Positions 5,675 through 14,782 of a stretch of DNA of 18,299 nt are shown piece by piece. The DNA is taken from assembly GCA_024275615.1 (NCBI GenBank), contig JAJRYU010000349.1, positions 1 through 18,299 on the forward strand. Reading direction: 5' to 3'. The position numbers and the translations under genes are program-made. The notes beneath the pieces were generated by a model that saw only the letters and a list, made by a program, of their open reading frames with translations, had not been told where the DNA came from and searched no databases. Position 1 is the first letter of the stretch; each line of letters begins with the position of its first letter. Source of the stretch: Planctomycetota bacterium. GTDB taxonomy: Bacteria > Planctomycetota > GCA-002687715 > DRQF01.

Positions 5675-8587
5675 CTATTTCTCTTTCCTGGCGATCTGGA
5701 CTTCTTGAGTCCCATCTCGAACGATCACGCTCCTTGGATCGAGTCCATCGATCTTCTCACTCCGCCTCATGCCATTTCTGATCGCCTGAATGCGAATTTC
5801 AAATTCGCCACCTGCGCTCACTTGGAAAGTGGCTGTCCCGGACTTCAGCACTTGCATGTATCTGGCACCCTGAAGAACGCTGATACTCGGCTTCTTTCTT
5901 CCGAAACTGCGCAAGAGCGTCACTCGTATCTCGGTATTTTCCTTGGCGAATTCTTGGTACTGGGCCAAGCTTACCACGACGACAGGGCCGCGTTGCAGGT
6001 TGGCTGAGAGTTCACGACCTTCGATAGGGATGGATTGAGGCTTGAATCCCAATACTACGGCTTCGAATACTTTTTGGTCGGGGGTCGATCTTGTCGTCCA
6101 GAATGACCCAGTTTCATCGAGGCGAGCTCCGGTCATTGATGTTTGTACGGTGAATCGACCCTTGGTCTTTTTTTCGAATCGAACAGAAGACCCGGCCAAG
6201 GGGACCCCCAATTCATTTCTGAGCGTGACCTTGAAGACAGAAGGAATCGTTCCTAGTTCAATATTGGCCAGTTCTTTCGGAGAGATCGTTTCACCGGCCT
6301 TGATCAACAATGATTCGAAGGACTTGATGACGTTTCCTGCGACAGAGATTTTGACTTGGCATTCTCCCGGCTGTAGGCCCCGAAGAATGAAGTGACCATC
6401 TCGGCCGATTCCTCCGTTTCGAACCGATGTGGCGAAGCTAGTTCTGGGGCGCCTGACTGTCCGTCCCTTCCATTCATAGCTGGACTCTTGAACTGTGCGG
6501 ATTTCAAGGCCCCAAGCATCGAGGGGACTCTGCAGGATGAGCCTACCTTCAATTCCGCCGCCGCGGATCAGGGTCAAATTTGTCTCTTTGTTTTGCCGTG
6601 GAACAGTAACAGCCTTGTGCCTGCCGTGGTCCTTGGCTTTCGCCGACAGGATGATCTCTTCAGCTTCCGTTGCTCCCTTGATCAAGAAGCGGCCAGCGGC
6701 ATCGGTGTAGGCCAATCCGATAACAGTCTTGTTCCTCATTCCTCCTCGACGACTATCGGTGATTTTCTTGACTGAAGCTGTCACTTTTGCGCCAGCGACC
6801 GGAGATCCGGCATCGTCAAGAACACGGCCAATCATCAAGGTCGGGCTGGCACTCAGTTTGACTTGTCCCACGTCAATGAAACGCTTTCCAGGCAGAAAAC
6901 TGAGTGTCGTCGTGGCACCCAAGCCGAGGGCATGTTTCTTGAAAGCTGACCCGCCGATAGCCTCTCCGATTGTCAATGTTTGTTGCGCGGCATGGGAACC
7001 TTCGAAGCGCCAGACACATTCAAAACGCCCTCGACTGTCGATTTCAACGTCGAATGCTTGAGGAATCGTCCTAACCTCCTTGGCATTTGCGAAGCTTGTC
7101 GGCGCTTTTGCGCTTGGATTCGTGACGATTCCTTGAAAGGGATGAGACCCCTTGATCGTACCCGAGGGAAGGAGGAGCTGCCCACGGATGATCGGGTAGG
7201 GTGGTGGTAGACTAACCACAACCTTGAGAGATTGGCCCTGCTTTGTCGGGCCTAGTATACGCACATGCGCAACCGGACGTTCGCTGTCCAAGTCATGAAC
7301 GCGCAAGAACAAAGACAGGCCGATACCGACATGAGGAATACTGATGGCGTTGGCTTGGGCCTTCGTCGTGTAGCTCGTCATGCTACCCTTGAAACGTTTT
7401 TCCTCTAGCCTCTCGGGGCTTCCGCCATTGACAGAGACCCCAACTCGTCCGGAATGTGGCTTACCATCGTGGTTAAGGACTACCAAGTCTACGTTGCCCG
7501 TCTTTGGCATGGTCAACTTGATGGGCCAGTTCATTTCCTTCTCAAGGTTCAAGGGCGCTTGGGGAGCATTGAGACTGGGGAAACCCAAGCGGATCGAGAA
7601 CAAGCCACAGAGATTCGATTCTTTAAGAGTTGCCATGGCAGCTCTCAAGTCCACAGTTCCATGGGGACCCGCCGTCCTTCCCGACCATACAGTACGCTTC
7701 ACATTCAGAACTTGGGATTCGACTGCGATCGAGACACCGGGGATTCCCCGTCCATTTGCGTCCACGACTTGAGCAAGAGGGCCAGCGTCTTCGACCGGGC
7801 CGTGGGGTTCGCTTTCTTGATTCTGTCTTGTTGGAGGCAGCAATCGTGAACGCTGAGCACTGCGATTTCTCCGTGGCGAATCCGACTCGGCAACCAAGGG
7901 GACTTCCTCGCTGCTGAGATTGTCTGTTTCATCGGCGAATTCTCTTACACTCCAGATTGCAAAAAGAACTAAAGCGGCGACCCCTGTTATCTTCGCCAGA
8001 AATAGGGTTGTTGCCCCGGTGACGGTTTGGGGTTCGGAGAATCCGGCCAATGCTGCCAGCGGTGCCAAGGAGCGGATGAGTTGATCGTCGTTGCCGTAAG
8101 TCCGTGACATTTTTTCGCGGAGTTCTCTTAGTCCCCGTTGCAGTCTTGACTTGGCGGTGGCCAAGGGGATATTCAGACGATTAGCAATCTCTTTGGGCCC
8201 CAGGTCTTCGTAGAATCGCAAGATAAGGACGTCCCGATGTGCTGCTGAAATCCCCAAGAGTGAATCCACAAGATCACGCTGAATCGTCAATCGTTCGACC
8301 AGCTCCTTCGGCGAGGCCTTGGTCACTTGGCATGAGGCGTTCGACTCAACTCGATGTCTTTGGCCCTCTCTCTGCCCTCGCCGAGCCGCCAATCTTCGCA
8401 TGACGCGGGCCATAAATGCGCCCGTGAGGCGGGCGTCCGTCGGCGGCCGACGCAGCGTCTGCAGATATGTTTCTTGAACAAGATCGTTCTGGTTGTCCTG
8501 ACCTTGAACAAGCTGCCTGGCCAAGAACCGAAGCCAATCGGTCTGGGCCAGGAGTGTTTCAGGACTGAGGTTCAAAGGTTGTGTCAC
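5675..8587 (-). CDS. ECF sigma factor fused to a membrane anchor and carboxypeptidase-regulatory-like tail
   Basis: The product has 970 residues from a GTG start with an excellent AAGGAG 7 nt upstream. Residues ~15-70 are sigma region 2 (NDLVQETYLQTL and the following basic helix). Residues ~100-160 are sigma region 4, an HTH (AHRDVLILRFYEDLGPKEIA, then LATAKSRLQRGLRELREKM). A single hydrophobic helix at ~192-213 (TTLFLAKITGVAALVLFAIW) probably crosses the membrane. The remaining ~750 residues are a chain of beta-sandwich repeats of the carboxypeptidase-regulatory/Ig-like type, for example IGRVLDDAGSPVAGAKVTA with YTDAAGRFLIKGA. The topology suggests a cytosolic sigma domain tethered to an extracytoplasmic beta domain. 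Release by proteolysis or allosteric signalling is inference. No separate anti-sigma gene is adjacent. Canonical ECF factors are under 200 residues, so this is a strong fusion. The protein ends at TAG, followed by a probable terminator. Confidence 0.88.
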   Translation of the reverse strand: MTQPLNLSPETLLAQTDWLRFLARQLVQGQDNQNDLVQETYLQTLRRPPTDARLTGAFMARVMRRLAARRGQREGQRHRVESNASCQVTKASPKELVERLTIQRDLVDSLLGISAAHRDVLILRFYEDLGPKEIANRLNIPLATAKSRLQRGLRELREKMSRTYGNDDQLIRSLAPLAALAGFSEPQTVTGATTLFLAKITGVAALVLFAIWSVREFADETDNLSSEEVPLVAESDSPRRNRSAQRSRLLPPTRQNQESEPHGPVEDAGPLAQVVDANGRGIPGVSIAVESQVLNVKRTVWSGRTAGPHGTVDLRAAMATLKESNLCGLFSIRLGFPSLNAPQAPLNLEKEMNWPIKLTMPKTGNVDLVVLNHDGKPHSGRVGVSVNGGSPERLEEKRFKGSMTSYTTKAQANAISIPHVGIGLSLFLRVHDLDSERPVAHVRILGPTKQGQSLKVVVSLPPPYPIIRGQLLLPSGTIKGSHPFQGIVTNPSAKAPTSFANAKEVRTIPQAFDVEIDSRGRFECVWRFEGSHAAQQTLTIGEAIGGSAFKKHALGLGATTTLSFLPGKRFIDVGQVKLSASPTLMIGRVLDDAGSPVAGAKVTASVKKITDSRRGGMRNKTVIGLAYTDAAGRFLIKGATEAEEIILSAKAKDHGRHKAVTVPRQNKETNLTLIRGGGIEGRLILQSPLDAWGLEIRTVQESSYEWKGRTVRRPRTSFATSVRNGGIGRDGHFILRGLQPGECQVKISVAGNVIKSFESLLIKAGETISPKELANIELGTIPSVFKVTLRNELGVPLAGSSVRFEKKTKGRFTVQTSMTGARLDETGSFWTTRSTPDQKVFEAVVLGFKPQSIPIEGRELSANLQRGPVVVVSLAQYQEFAKENTEIRVTLLRSFGRKKPSISVLQGARYMQVLKSGTATFQVSAGGEFEIRIQAIRNGMRRSEKIDGLDPRSVIVRDGTQEVQIARKEK

Positions 8588-8789
8588 GGCAAAACTCCTT
8601 TCGTCCGCTCTTTGCGGAGTACAAGGGACTCAGCATTCGGAATGGGATGCAGAAATCTGAGCGATTTCTTTGATCCCAGGAGTTTTGCCCGAGAAGGGCG
8701 GTTTCGACTCTAACGAGAGGTCAAAGAGTAAGATAGGGGTGCGGCGGTCCCCTGTTCGGATCTTTCTGGTACTATCTGCCCTAAATTGA

Positions 8790-8803
8790 GGTCAGCGCTG
8801 ACC
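8790..8803. promoter_or_regulatory. Perfect 14-bp palindrome between the sigma gene and the DUF418-like gene
   Basis: GGTCAGCGCTGACC is a perfect palindrome lying 50 bp before the GTG start at 8853, in the 265-bp gap between two divergent genes. A second short palindrome (GAGCGCTC, 8805-8812) follows directly. The location suits an operator for a dimeric regulator. No regulator can be named. The rest of the gap (8588-8789) shows no gene. Confidence 0.35.
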
Positions 8804-8852
8804 GTGAGCGCTCGCTTCGCGCTATTGCCACCGTTCAGCAAGGAAAATTCAA

Positions 8853-10277
8853 GTGTCAGATACTGAATTGCTTCCCGAAGTTCCCTCTGAGGCAACTCCT
8901 GGCCCAGTCAAGTCGAAACGTCTCGTTGGCTATGACTTGGCCCGCTGTTTGGCCTTCTTCGGTATGGTCATTGTCAATTACCGCTACCTCATGGGTGGGC
9001 GATCCGGACAACCAGAGTGGTTGCTCAAGATTTTTAAGGTCTTTTCCGGGCGTGCCGCTGCGACCTTCGTCATTCTCGCTGGCATCGGCATGACTTTGTT
9101 CTTCAAGGCCCACAAAGCAGAGCCGCGACCTCGTGTTGGGCTCCAAAAAGCCTTGGCACCACTGCGCCCCATTGCCCTAGTACTCCTGCTCTCAACCAGC
9201 TGGATTGCCGTGGATTTCTATGTCGTCGAAAAAGCCAACAAAAGGTCATTTAGTTTTGGGCCCGTGGCGAGGGCTCCCAGAGTCGAGAAAGGGAAGAAAC
9301 CTGATGCGCCTGTTGAGGAAAGATTCAGTGACCACTTAGCTGCTATTCGTTCCGGTTCGACGAGTTTGTTTCTGAAAGTCGGTATGGGCGTGATGGGAAC
9401 TCTCTTGGTCTTGTTCCTGGCCTTTGGAAAGAAGTTCCGCAGCGCCCGTGGCATCCTTTCCAAGAGGGCCCTTTTCCTCGCCGGTGTCGGCTATCTTTGG
9501 TATCCGGCATGGTCATTTGACATTCTCCACTTTTACGCTTTCTACTTGCTTGCTGGATGCGTCGTCTTGGGGCTAAAGACGCGTTGGGTTTCTTTGGCGA
9601 CGATCGGCATACTTGCCGGTGCATTTTGGCGTCAGTTCACTAAAGATGCGACAGAGCCATTCAGTTGGACGAGCGTGTGGGAAGGGTGGGGTGCCGCGAA
9701 GAATCTCTTTACTACAGGAATTCATCCGGTCTTGCCTTGGTTGGCGTTTCTCTTCGTTGGCATTTGTCTTGGCCGTTTTGATTCGAGCAAATGGCGCGTG
9801 CGGATTGGCTTCGTCGCTTGCGGTCTCATTATGGCTATCGGCGGCCATGTTGGTGCGAAACCCCTTGAGCGCTGGTTAGACCCAGAACGTTACACACTTT
9901 CTGCGCCAGCTGATGCGCAATTGGTGCTCAAAGAGAAGGAGAGGCGGAAACCCGGGGAAGGGCGTCGACCCGGGCAAGGAGCCGAGCATGCTCCGGCAAC
10001 GTCTGCTCCCACCACGACACCCAGCCCGACATCGCAAGCCACGAAGAAGTCAGAGAATAAGAAGAAAAAAGGACCACCGCCGCCAGATCCTCTGCCTTTG
10101 GAACTTGCCCAAAACTTCGACGCCGATGCAAATCAAGCGTTTTTGGCAGGAGTCGAGAAGTTGCGTGTGATCATTGCCAAGGACGGGCCTTGGAAGGATC
10201 GTCGCTTGCGCGTGGAAGAAGTAAAAAGAGGCGGTCAGAAGCAGCCAGCTCTCATTCTCTCGGTGTCTTACGGCTAG
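8853..10277 (+). CDS. DUF418/YeiB-like multi-spanning membrane protein, 5' part (ends at in-frame TAG)
   Basis: GTG start with AGGA 8 nt upstream. The first conserved helix reads RLVGYDLARCLAFFGMVIVN, typical of DUF418/DUF1624 (YeiB- and HGSNAT-like) membrane proteins that may transfer or bind acyl groups. Several further hydrophobic helices follow to about residue 330. After that comes a long hydrophilic stretch rich in Lys, Pro and Arg that ends at TAG (10275-10277, codon 475). The same frame continues without a ribosome site and supplies the missing DUF418 C-terminal helices (10278-10937). The gene is therefore probably one 694-codon unit carrying a nonsense codon or a sequence error. CAG (Gln) to TAG would need a single transition. 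Substrate unknown. Confidence 0.7.
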   Translation: MSDTELLPEVPSEATPGPVKSKRLVGYDLARCLAFFGMVIVNYRYLMGGRSGQPEWLLKIFKVFSGRAAATFVILAGIGMTLFFKAHKAEPRPRVGLQKALAPLRPIALVLLLSTSWIAVDFYVVEKANKRSFSFGPVARAPRVEKGKKPDAPVEERFSDHLAAIRSGSTSLFLKVGMGVMGTLLVLFLAFGKKFRSARGILSKRALFLAGVGYLWYPAWSFDILHFYAFYLLAGCVVLGLKTRWVSLATIGILAGAFWRQFTKDATEPFSWTSVWEGWGAAKNLFTTGIHPVLPWLAFLFVGICLGRFDSSKWRVRIGFVACGLIMAIGGHVGAKPLERWLDPERYTLSAPADAQLVLKEKERRKPGEGRRPGQGAEHAPATSAPTTTPSPTSQATKKSENKKKKGPPPPDPLPLELAQNFDADANQAFLAGVEKLRVIIAKDGPWKDRRLRVEEVKRGGQKQPALILSVSYG

Positions 10278-10937
10278 GGCAAACCGGCGCCAACGAGCCA
10301 TTCTCGGGACATCAAGAATTTTACGCGCAGCATGAGGCGCAAGATTATCTTCAATGAGAAGGAAGCCAAAGAGGCAAAAGCCAACGTCGATGCTGATGAT
10401 GGCCGCCCACCGTGGTTTCGTCGCCGCAAACGCAAAGCGTGGCCTGTTGCAGTTCCACTCTTAGGCATTGAACGCCGCATGCCGGTTCGTGACGGCGATG
10501 AGGGGCAAAAGGAGGTGGTTTGGGATACGAATTGGGTGGACGCCAAGGCCATTCGTACGCCAACGCCGAAGCAAAGGCTCAGCACAATGACGGACCCAAC
10601 TGCGAATACGACTGGGCCTTTCTATATGCTGACGGCCATTGGTACTTCGCTGACGGTAATTGGTCTGTGTCTGATCCTGGGTTCGATTCATCGACTCCAG
10701 AGGATACTGTGGCCTCTTGTTATGACCGGACAAATGGCTCTGTCTCTCTATGTTGGTCATGCCCTTGTTGGTTTCACCATCTTAAAGTGGATCGACATGC
10801 GCCGTGGTGAAAGTCTGAGTTTCATTGCGTTCTTCGTCGTCATGTGTTGGGTGACGTCGGTTGCGTTTTCCGCCGCATGGCGCTCGTTCTTCAAGCGGGG
10901 ACCTCTCGAACACGTGATGCGCTGGATGACTGATTGA
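10278..10937 (+). CDS. DUF418-like membrane protein, 3' part after the in-frame TAG
   Basis: This part is in the same frame as the upstream section and open from directly after the TAG. The first possible start, ATG at 10332, has no ribosome binding site, so independent translation is doubtful. The first ~100 residues continue the charged linker. The end is the conserved DUF418 C-terminal block: GPFYMLTAIGTSLTVIGLCL, a helix with GQMALSLYVGHALVG, and finally FFKRGPLEHVMRWMTD, close to the family's usual 'GPLEWLMR' ending. This supports a single gene broken at 10275. If the stop is real and not read through, the membrane protein lacks its last helices and is probably non-functional. Confidence 0.65.
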   Translation, partial: GKPAPTSHSRDIKNFTRSMRRKIIFNEKEAKEAKANVDADDGRPPWFRRRKRKAWPVAVPLLGIERRMPVRDGDEGQKEVVWDTNWVDAKAIRTPTPKQRLSTMTDPTANTTGPFYMLTAIGTSLTVIGLCLILGSIHRLQRILWPLVMTGQMALSLYVGHALVGFTILKWIDMRRGESLSFIAFFVVMCWVTSVAFSAAWRSFFKRGPLEHVMRWMTD

Positions 10938-10945
10938 GCAAGTGG

Positions 10946-10966
10946 TGCGCCGTCAAGAACGGCGCA
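10946..10966 (+). terminator. Hairpin between the DUF418-like gene and the cyclase gene
   Basis: Perfect 8-bp stem TGCGCCGT (10946-10953) and ACGGCGCA (10959-10966), with a 5-nt loop. It starts 9 nt after the upstream TGA and ends 18 nt before the cyclase ATG. No T-run follows, so it may be a weak terminator or an mRNA-processing or translation-control hairpin within an operon. Confidence 0.4.
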
Positions 10967-10984
10967 AGCTTGTAGGATGAAACC

Positions 10985-13747
10985 ATGGCGAAATCCAAGA
11001 ACAGCAATCCAACTCGCAGTGCAAAGACCTCAGTGATCAAGCCAGGATCTCTCTGGAAAGGGGCCCAGGGGAGTACTGTCCTTGTTGATGCGTCCGCCCC
11101 AGCCGTTCGCAAGAGATTGATTGCGCTCTACGTTCAGGCGTCTGGCGTTGCCGTCTTGATTACGATGTTTCTGGCATTCTGTGGCCTCGAATTCACCGGA
11201 CGTCAGTGGTTCTTGATGCTCGTTGGTGTGACTTTTGGCGTTCCCGCATACGTGATTCCAGACGTCATGGTACTTCGTCGTCAGTTTGCTCCAGTTGGCC
11301 AAGCCTTGAGCTTTCTCGATGGCAAGCACGGTACCTCAGGACCGCCTGATCCGGATTTTTACCCCCGAGGTTTGGTCAGAGCTCTTAATCTGCCTTTTCT
11401 CTTCTTTTTGAGAATCAACTTTCTTCATGGCCCGCTGGCAACACTCCTCGTGGTTATCGTCCTCAACGGTGCTAATTTCTTTTTCGACGCTGGCTACGAG
11501 ACGTGGCAATTCCTATTGCTGGCGTTTTCCATACTCTTTTTTGCATCGCCGGCGCACGCCATCTATGAGTACTTTGCACTCTCTCGCATGATGATTCCCG
11601 TAGTGGAACGCTTGTGGGCCGCCCAAGGCAATTTGGAAGAATGCTGGCAATCCAAGATCAAGTCAATTCGTCTGAAGAGTAAACTGTTTTATCTCTCTGT
11701 CTTCATGACCGCTGTGCCGCTCGCTTTTCTCGCTTGGTCGACAGTTTACAAGGCTCACTTGCTGGTAGAAAAACAAGGGTTGGTTGTTGGTTTGAGTGAG
11801 TTCGGATCGATCATCGCTTGGGCCAGCGGACTTGTCGCAGTGAGTATCTCCTTGGTTCTCATCATTGGCTATTTACTCGCGCTTGATGCGACTCATGGCG
11901 CTGCTGATCTTGGCGAGGCCATGCAGCTGGTCAGAAAAGGCGATCTCGATGTCGAATTGCGCGTCGCTGGTACCGACGAATACGCTGACTTGTATCGTGG
12001 CTTCAATCACATGACGACGGAACTTAGAGACGAGTTGAGAATCCATGCCATAACTCATGAGCTCGCCGGTGTTATCAACTTAGACACTCTGATTTCCAAG
12101 GTCATGAACGCTGCCACTGAGCTACTGGATGCTGAGCGGAGCACCTTGTTTCTCTATGATGAAGAAACGAATGAACTCTGGTCCAGATTCGCAGAGGGAC
12201 TAGAAACCAAGGAAATACGATTTTCCGCGGAGAGTGGCATTGCTGGCAGCGTACTGACGACTGGCAAGGTTGAGAACATCTCTGACCCCTATTCAGACTC
12301 AAGGTTCAACCAAGATATTGATAGGCAGACTGGCTTTCGAACACGGAGCATTCTTTGCGTGCCGATACTGCACAAGCGTGGTACCAGGATTGGTGTTGCG
12401 CAGATTCTCAACAAACGTGGAGGGGCGTTTGGGGCAACTGACGAGGCGCGCTTACAATCGTTCGCCGCTCAGATTTCTGCTTCATTAGAAAACGCCCGGT
12501 TGTTTCAGGGCGTGCTTGAAATGAAAAACTACAGTGACAGTATCCTGCGAAGCACCACAGATGGCATCATGACGCTCAATCGTTCTGGCCGCATAGTCAC
12601 GGTGAACGCGGCTGCGTGCCGGATATTGAGGTGCACGGAAAGAGACGTGATTGGCAAAGACTCGATCAGCTATTTTGGAGATGGCAACACGTGGGTAACT
12701 TCCAGCGTTGATCGAGTGAAGCAAAGTGGTGATGCCGACCTCGTGTTGGATGAGAGTTTCCATCGTGGGGAGGAAGCTTCCTCGGTGAATTTGAGGACTA
12801 CAGAGCTCGTCGACGGGGAAGACGAATCCTTAGGTTTTCTCTTGGCATTCGAAGACATGACTGGCGAGAAAAGGCTCAAGACCACGATGTCACGCTACAT
12901 GAGCAAAGAAGTAGCAGATCAGCTTCTGGAGTCAGGAGCAGAGGCTCTGACTGGCCGGAGCCAGAAAGTCACCGTGTTATTTTCTGACATTAGAGGGTTC
13001 ACATCTCTTTCAGAAGAACTTGGAGCGCGGGAAACCGTGGCCATGCTCAATGAGTATTTTGAAGTGATGGTGGAGATTGTCCACAAACGTGGTGGCATCC
13101 TCGACAAGTACATCGGTGATGCCATCATGGCACTCTTCGGTGCACCTTTCGAAAGTGCAGGAGACGCTGACAACGGCCTCCACACGGCCAATGAAATGAT
13201 GCGTCAGCTCCGTTCTCTTAACAAAGTACGTGAAGGCCGAGGTGCTAAACCTATTGAAATTGGCGTGGGATTGTGCACCGGAGAAGTGGTTGCCGGGAAC
13301 ATCGGTTCGCCAAAACGTCTGGACTACACGGCAGTAGGGGATCATGTCAACATCGCTTCAAGGCTCGAGGGTGCGACGAAACTCTACGGTACTGCAATTC
13401 TGCTCAGTGAATTCACATTGCAGGACTTGCAAGAAGATCACCTTGTGCGCGAAATCGATGTTATTCGGGTGAAAGGGAAAAATAGGCCGGTTCGGGTCTA
13501 TGAGGCGCTTGACCACTTGGTCGATGAGACCGTGGAGGACTTTTCTGCCTTCTTGAAACTCTATACCAGAGCCTTAGCAGCCGCCAAGAACCGCGAATGG
13601 GCGTCTGCTATCGAGACTTTTGAGGAAGCCTTGGCCATGCGGCCTACCGACGTGGTGTCCAAGCTGCACTTGAATCGTTGCCAAGCCTATTTGGAAACTC
13701 CCCCGGCAGAGGACTGGGATGGCGTTTGGGTTATGGAATCCAAGTAG
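10985..13747 (+). CDS. Membrane-bound class III adenylate cyclase with HAMP, GAF and PAS domains
   Basis: The product has 920 residues; ATG with AGGA 7 nt upstream. Order: membrane helices within ~45-300; HAMP-like linker ~300-355 (LALDATHGAADLGEAMQLVR); GAF domain ~358-506; PAS domain ~515-630 (ILRSTTDGIMTLNRSGRIVT); class III cyclase domain ~655-845; C-terminal TPR-like helices ~855-903. Catalytic residues are present: metal-binding D668 (FSDIRGFTSLSE) and D712 (KYIGDAIM), substrate K708, and N789 and R793 (HVNIASRLE). T782 in DYTAVGD replaces the usual Asp at the purine-selecting site, as in class IIIb enzymes, which favours ATP and cAMP as product. The GAF and PAS domains suggest control by a small ligand or redox state, but which one cannot be told. 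The N-terminal membrane module is not a family I recognise. It converges on the metalloprotease gene with a 24-bp gap. Confidence 0.9.
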   Translation: MAKSKNSNPTRSAKTSVIKPGSLWKGAQGSTVLVDASAPAVRKRLIALYVQASGVAVLITMFLAFCGLEFTGRQWFLMLVGVTFGVPAYVIPDVMVLRRQFAPVGQALSFLDGKHGTSGPPDPDFYPRGLVRALNLPFLFFLRINFLHGPLATLLVVIVLNGANFFFDAGYETWQFLLLAFSILFFASPAHAIYEYFALSRMMIPVVERLWAAQGNLEECWQSKIKSIRLKSKLFYLSVFMTAVPLAFLAWSTVYKAHLLVEKQGLVVGLSEFGSIIAWASGLVAVSISLVLIIGYLLALDATHGAADLGEAMQLVRKGDLDVELRVAGTDEYADLYRGFNHMTTELRDELRIHAITHELAGVINLDTLISKVMNAATELLDAERSTLFLYDEETNELWSRFAEGLETKEIRFSAESGIAGSVLTTGKVENISDPYSDSRFNQDIDRQTGFRTRSILCVPILHKRGTRIGVAQILNKRGGAFGATDEARLQSFAAQISASLENARLFQGVLEMKNYSDSILRSTTDGIMTLNRSGRIVTVNAAACRILRCTERDVIGKDSISYFGDGNTWVTSSVDRVKQSGDADLVLDESFHRGEEASSVNLRTTELVDGEDESLGFLLAFEDMTGEKRLKTTMSRYMSKEVADQLLESGAEALTGRSQKVTVLFSDIRGFTSLSEELGARETVAMLNEYFEVMVEIVHKRGGILDKYIGDAIMALFGAPFESAGDADNGLHTANEMMRQLRSLNKVREGRGAKPIEIGVGLCTGEVVAGNIGSPKRLDYTAVGDHVNIASRLEGATKLYGTAILLSEFTLQDLQEDHLVREIDVIRVKGKNRPVRVYEALDHLVDETVEDFSAFLKLYTRALAAAKNREWASAIETFEEALAMRPTDVVSKLHLNRCQAYLETPPAEDWDGVWVMESK

Positions 13748-13771
13748 AAGCTTGGCAGCTCCGTTCTTACT

Positions 13772-14782
13772 TCAATCCTCGTCGCCGCCAGCGACTTTCC
13801 CAAGCGCATCTTCGAACATGAGTGAGGTGTTGTCTGGGTCCATTTCGCGCACCAAACGGCGCAATCGTTTGGCTTCTTTCTCCTCTCCTTGCCGATCTTT
13901 GATGCGAGCAAGGCGGAGATAGCTTTCTGAATACAATGGGTCGATCTTTATGGCTTTTTCTATCAAGGACAAAGCTTCTTCAAGGTTGCCTGACTTGCGC
14001 TGAAGAAGCTCCGCATATTGTAAGTAAACTGCCGGGTTGACGGAGTCGTTTTCGATGGCCAACTTATAGAATCTCTTAGCGCGAATAGGACGATCGGTGC
14101 CCATGGCGGCTCGAGCTGCGTGCTCGTAGCCTCGGTGCGAAGTCAGCTTCATGTTCTGCTTGATGTAGGCATACCATTCTTTTTCAAGTACGGAGATATT
14201 CTTGACCTTCATCTTTTTCTTGAATGCGGTCAAGAAATTCGCACCCGTGACGGTCATGCGGCCACCTTCTGATGTGCGCTTGACATCGCCATCACGCGCC
14301 AAACCAAGAAAGAACTTCTTAAATTTCTTGGCGTATTTGGGTGTCTCCATCATGAAGTGAACAAACGTCCATCCCCAGGTGTAGTCCTTGTAGCCCAACT
14401 TGTTGGTGAGATAGTCCTCAAGCTTAGCCATCTCACCACCTTGGATGTCTGTCATCACTTCGGTCAAACGGCCCTCGAGAATTCCACCGATTTTCATCTT
14501 CTTTTTCTTGGGGTCCCACTTGCTGGCACCGTAGTACTCGGCCATCGCTTCATTGATGTTGTGGGGGTAATGAAAGTTGAGATCGATGAGATGAGTCAAA
14601 TAATGGTTGGCCTCATGAAACATCACTTCAATTGTGTACTCGGGGTCGAGCCGGTTGTAGTAGAAGTTGAGCTCCCGAGGTTCGACGAATCGATAATAGC
14701 CCTGAACACCACCACCTAGTCCTCCAACTTGGGAAAAGGTGGCGTGATCGTGATAGAAACAAACCTTGAGGGGACCCGCGCC
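13772..14782 (-). CDS. DUF1570-like zinc metalloprotease, 3' part with HEANH motif (after in-frame TAA)
   Basis: The frame is open from directly after the TAA at 14785-14783 and continues the gene at 15292. The catalytic block follows: GYYRFVEPRELNFYY, then VMFHEANHYLTHL (HExxH; H226, E227, H230 of the joined protein) and, 18 residues on, NEAMAEYYG, whose Glu is the likely third zinc ligand of a gluzincin. This matches DUF1570/peptidase MA-like proteins. The C-terminal ~120 residues are TPR repeats (AVYLQYAELLQRKSGNLEEA, then a second copy starting YSESYLRLARIKDRQGEEKE). The first usable start codons (GTG 14626, ATG 14623) lie immediately before the zinc motif, have no ribosome site and would remove the signal peptide. 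Separate translation is therefore unlikely. Function if intact: an exported peptidase with unknown substrate. Confidence 0.72.
   Translation of the reverse strand, partial: GAGPLKVCFYHDHATFSQVGGLGGGVQGYYRFVEPRELNFYYNRLDPEYTIEVMFHEANHYLTHLIDLNFHYPHNINEAMAEYYGASKWDPKKKKMKIGGILEGRLTEVMTDIQGGEMAKLEDYLTNKLGYKDYTWGWTFVHFMMETPKYAKKFKKFFLGLARDGDVKRTSEGGRMTVTGANFLTAFKKKMKVKNISVLEKEWYAYIKQNMKLTSHRGYEHAARAAMGTDRPIRAKRFYKLAIENDSVNPAVYLQYAELLQRKSGNLEEALSLIEKAIKIDPLYSESYLRLARIKDRQGEEKEAKRLRRLVREMDPDNTSLMFEDALGKVAGGDED

Noticed and set aside
10275..10277. TAG as a pyrrolysine codon
   Set aside because: No Pyl genes in view, the site is in a low-complexity linker, and a single C-to-T change from Gln explains it.
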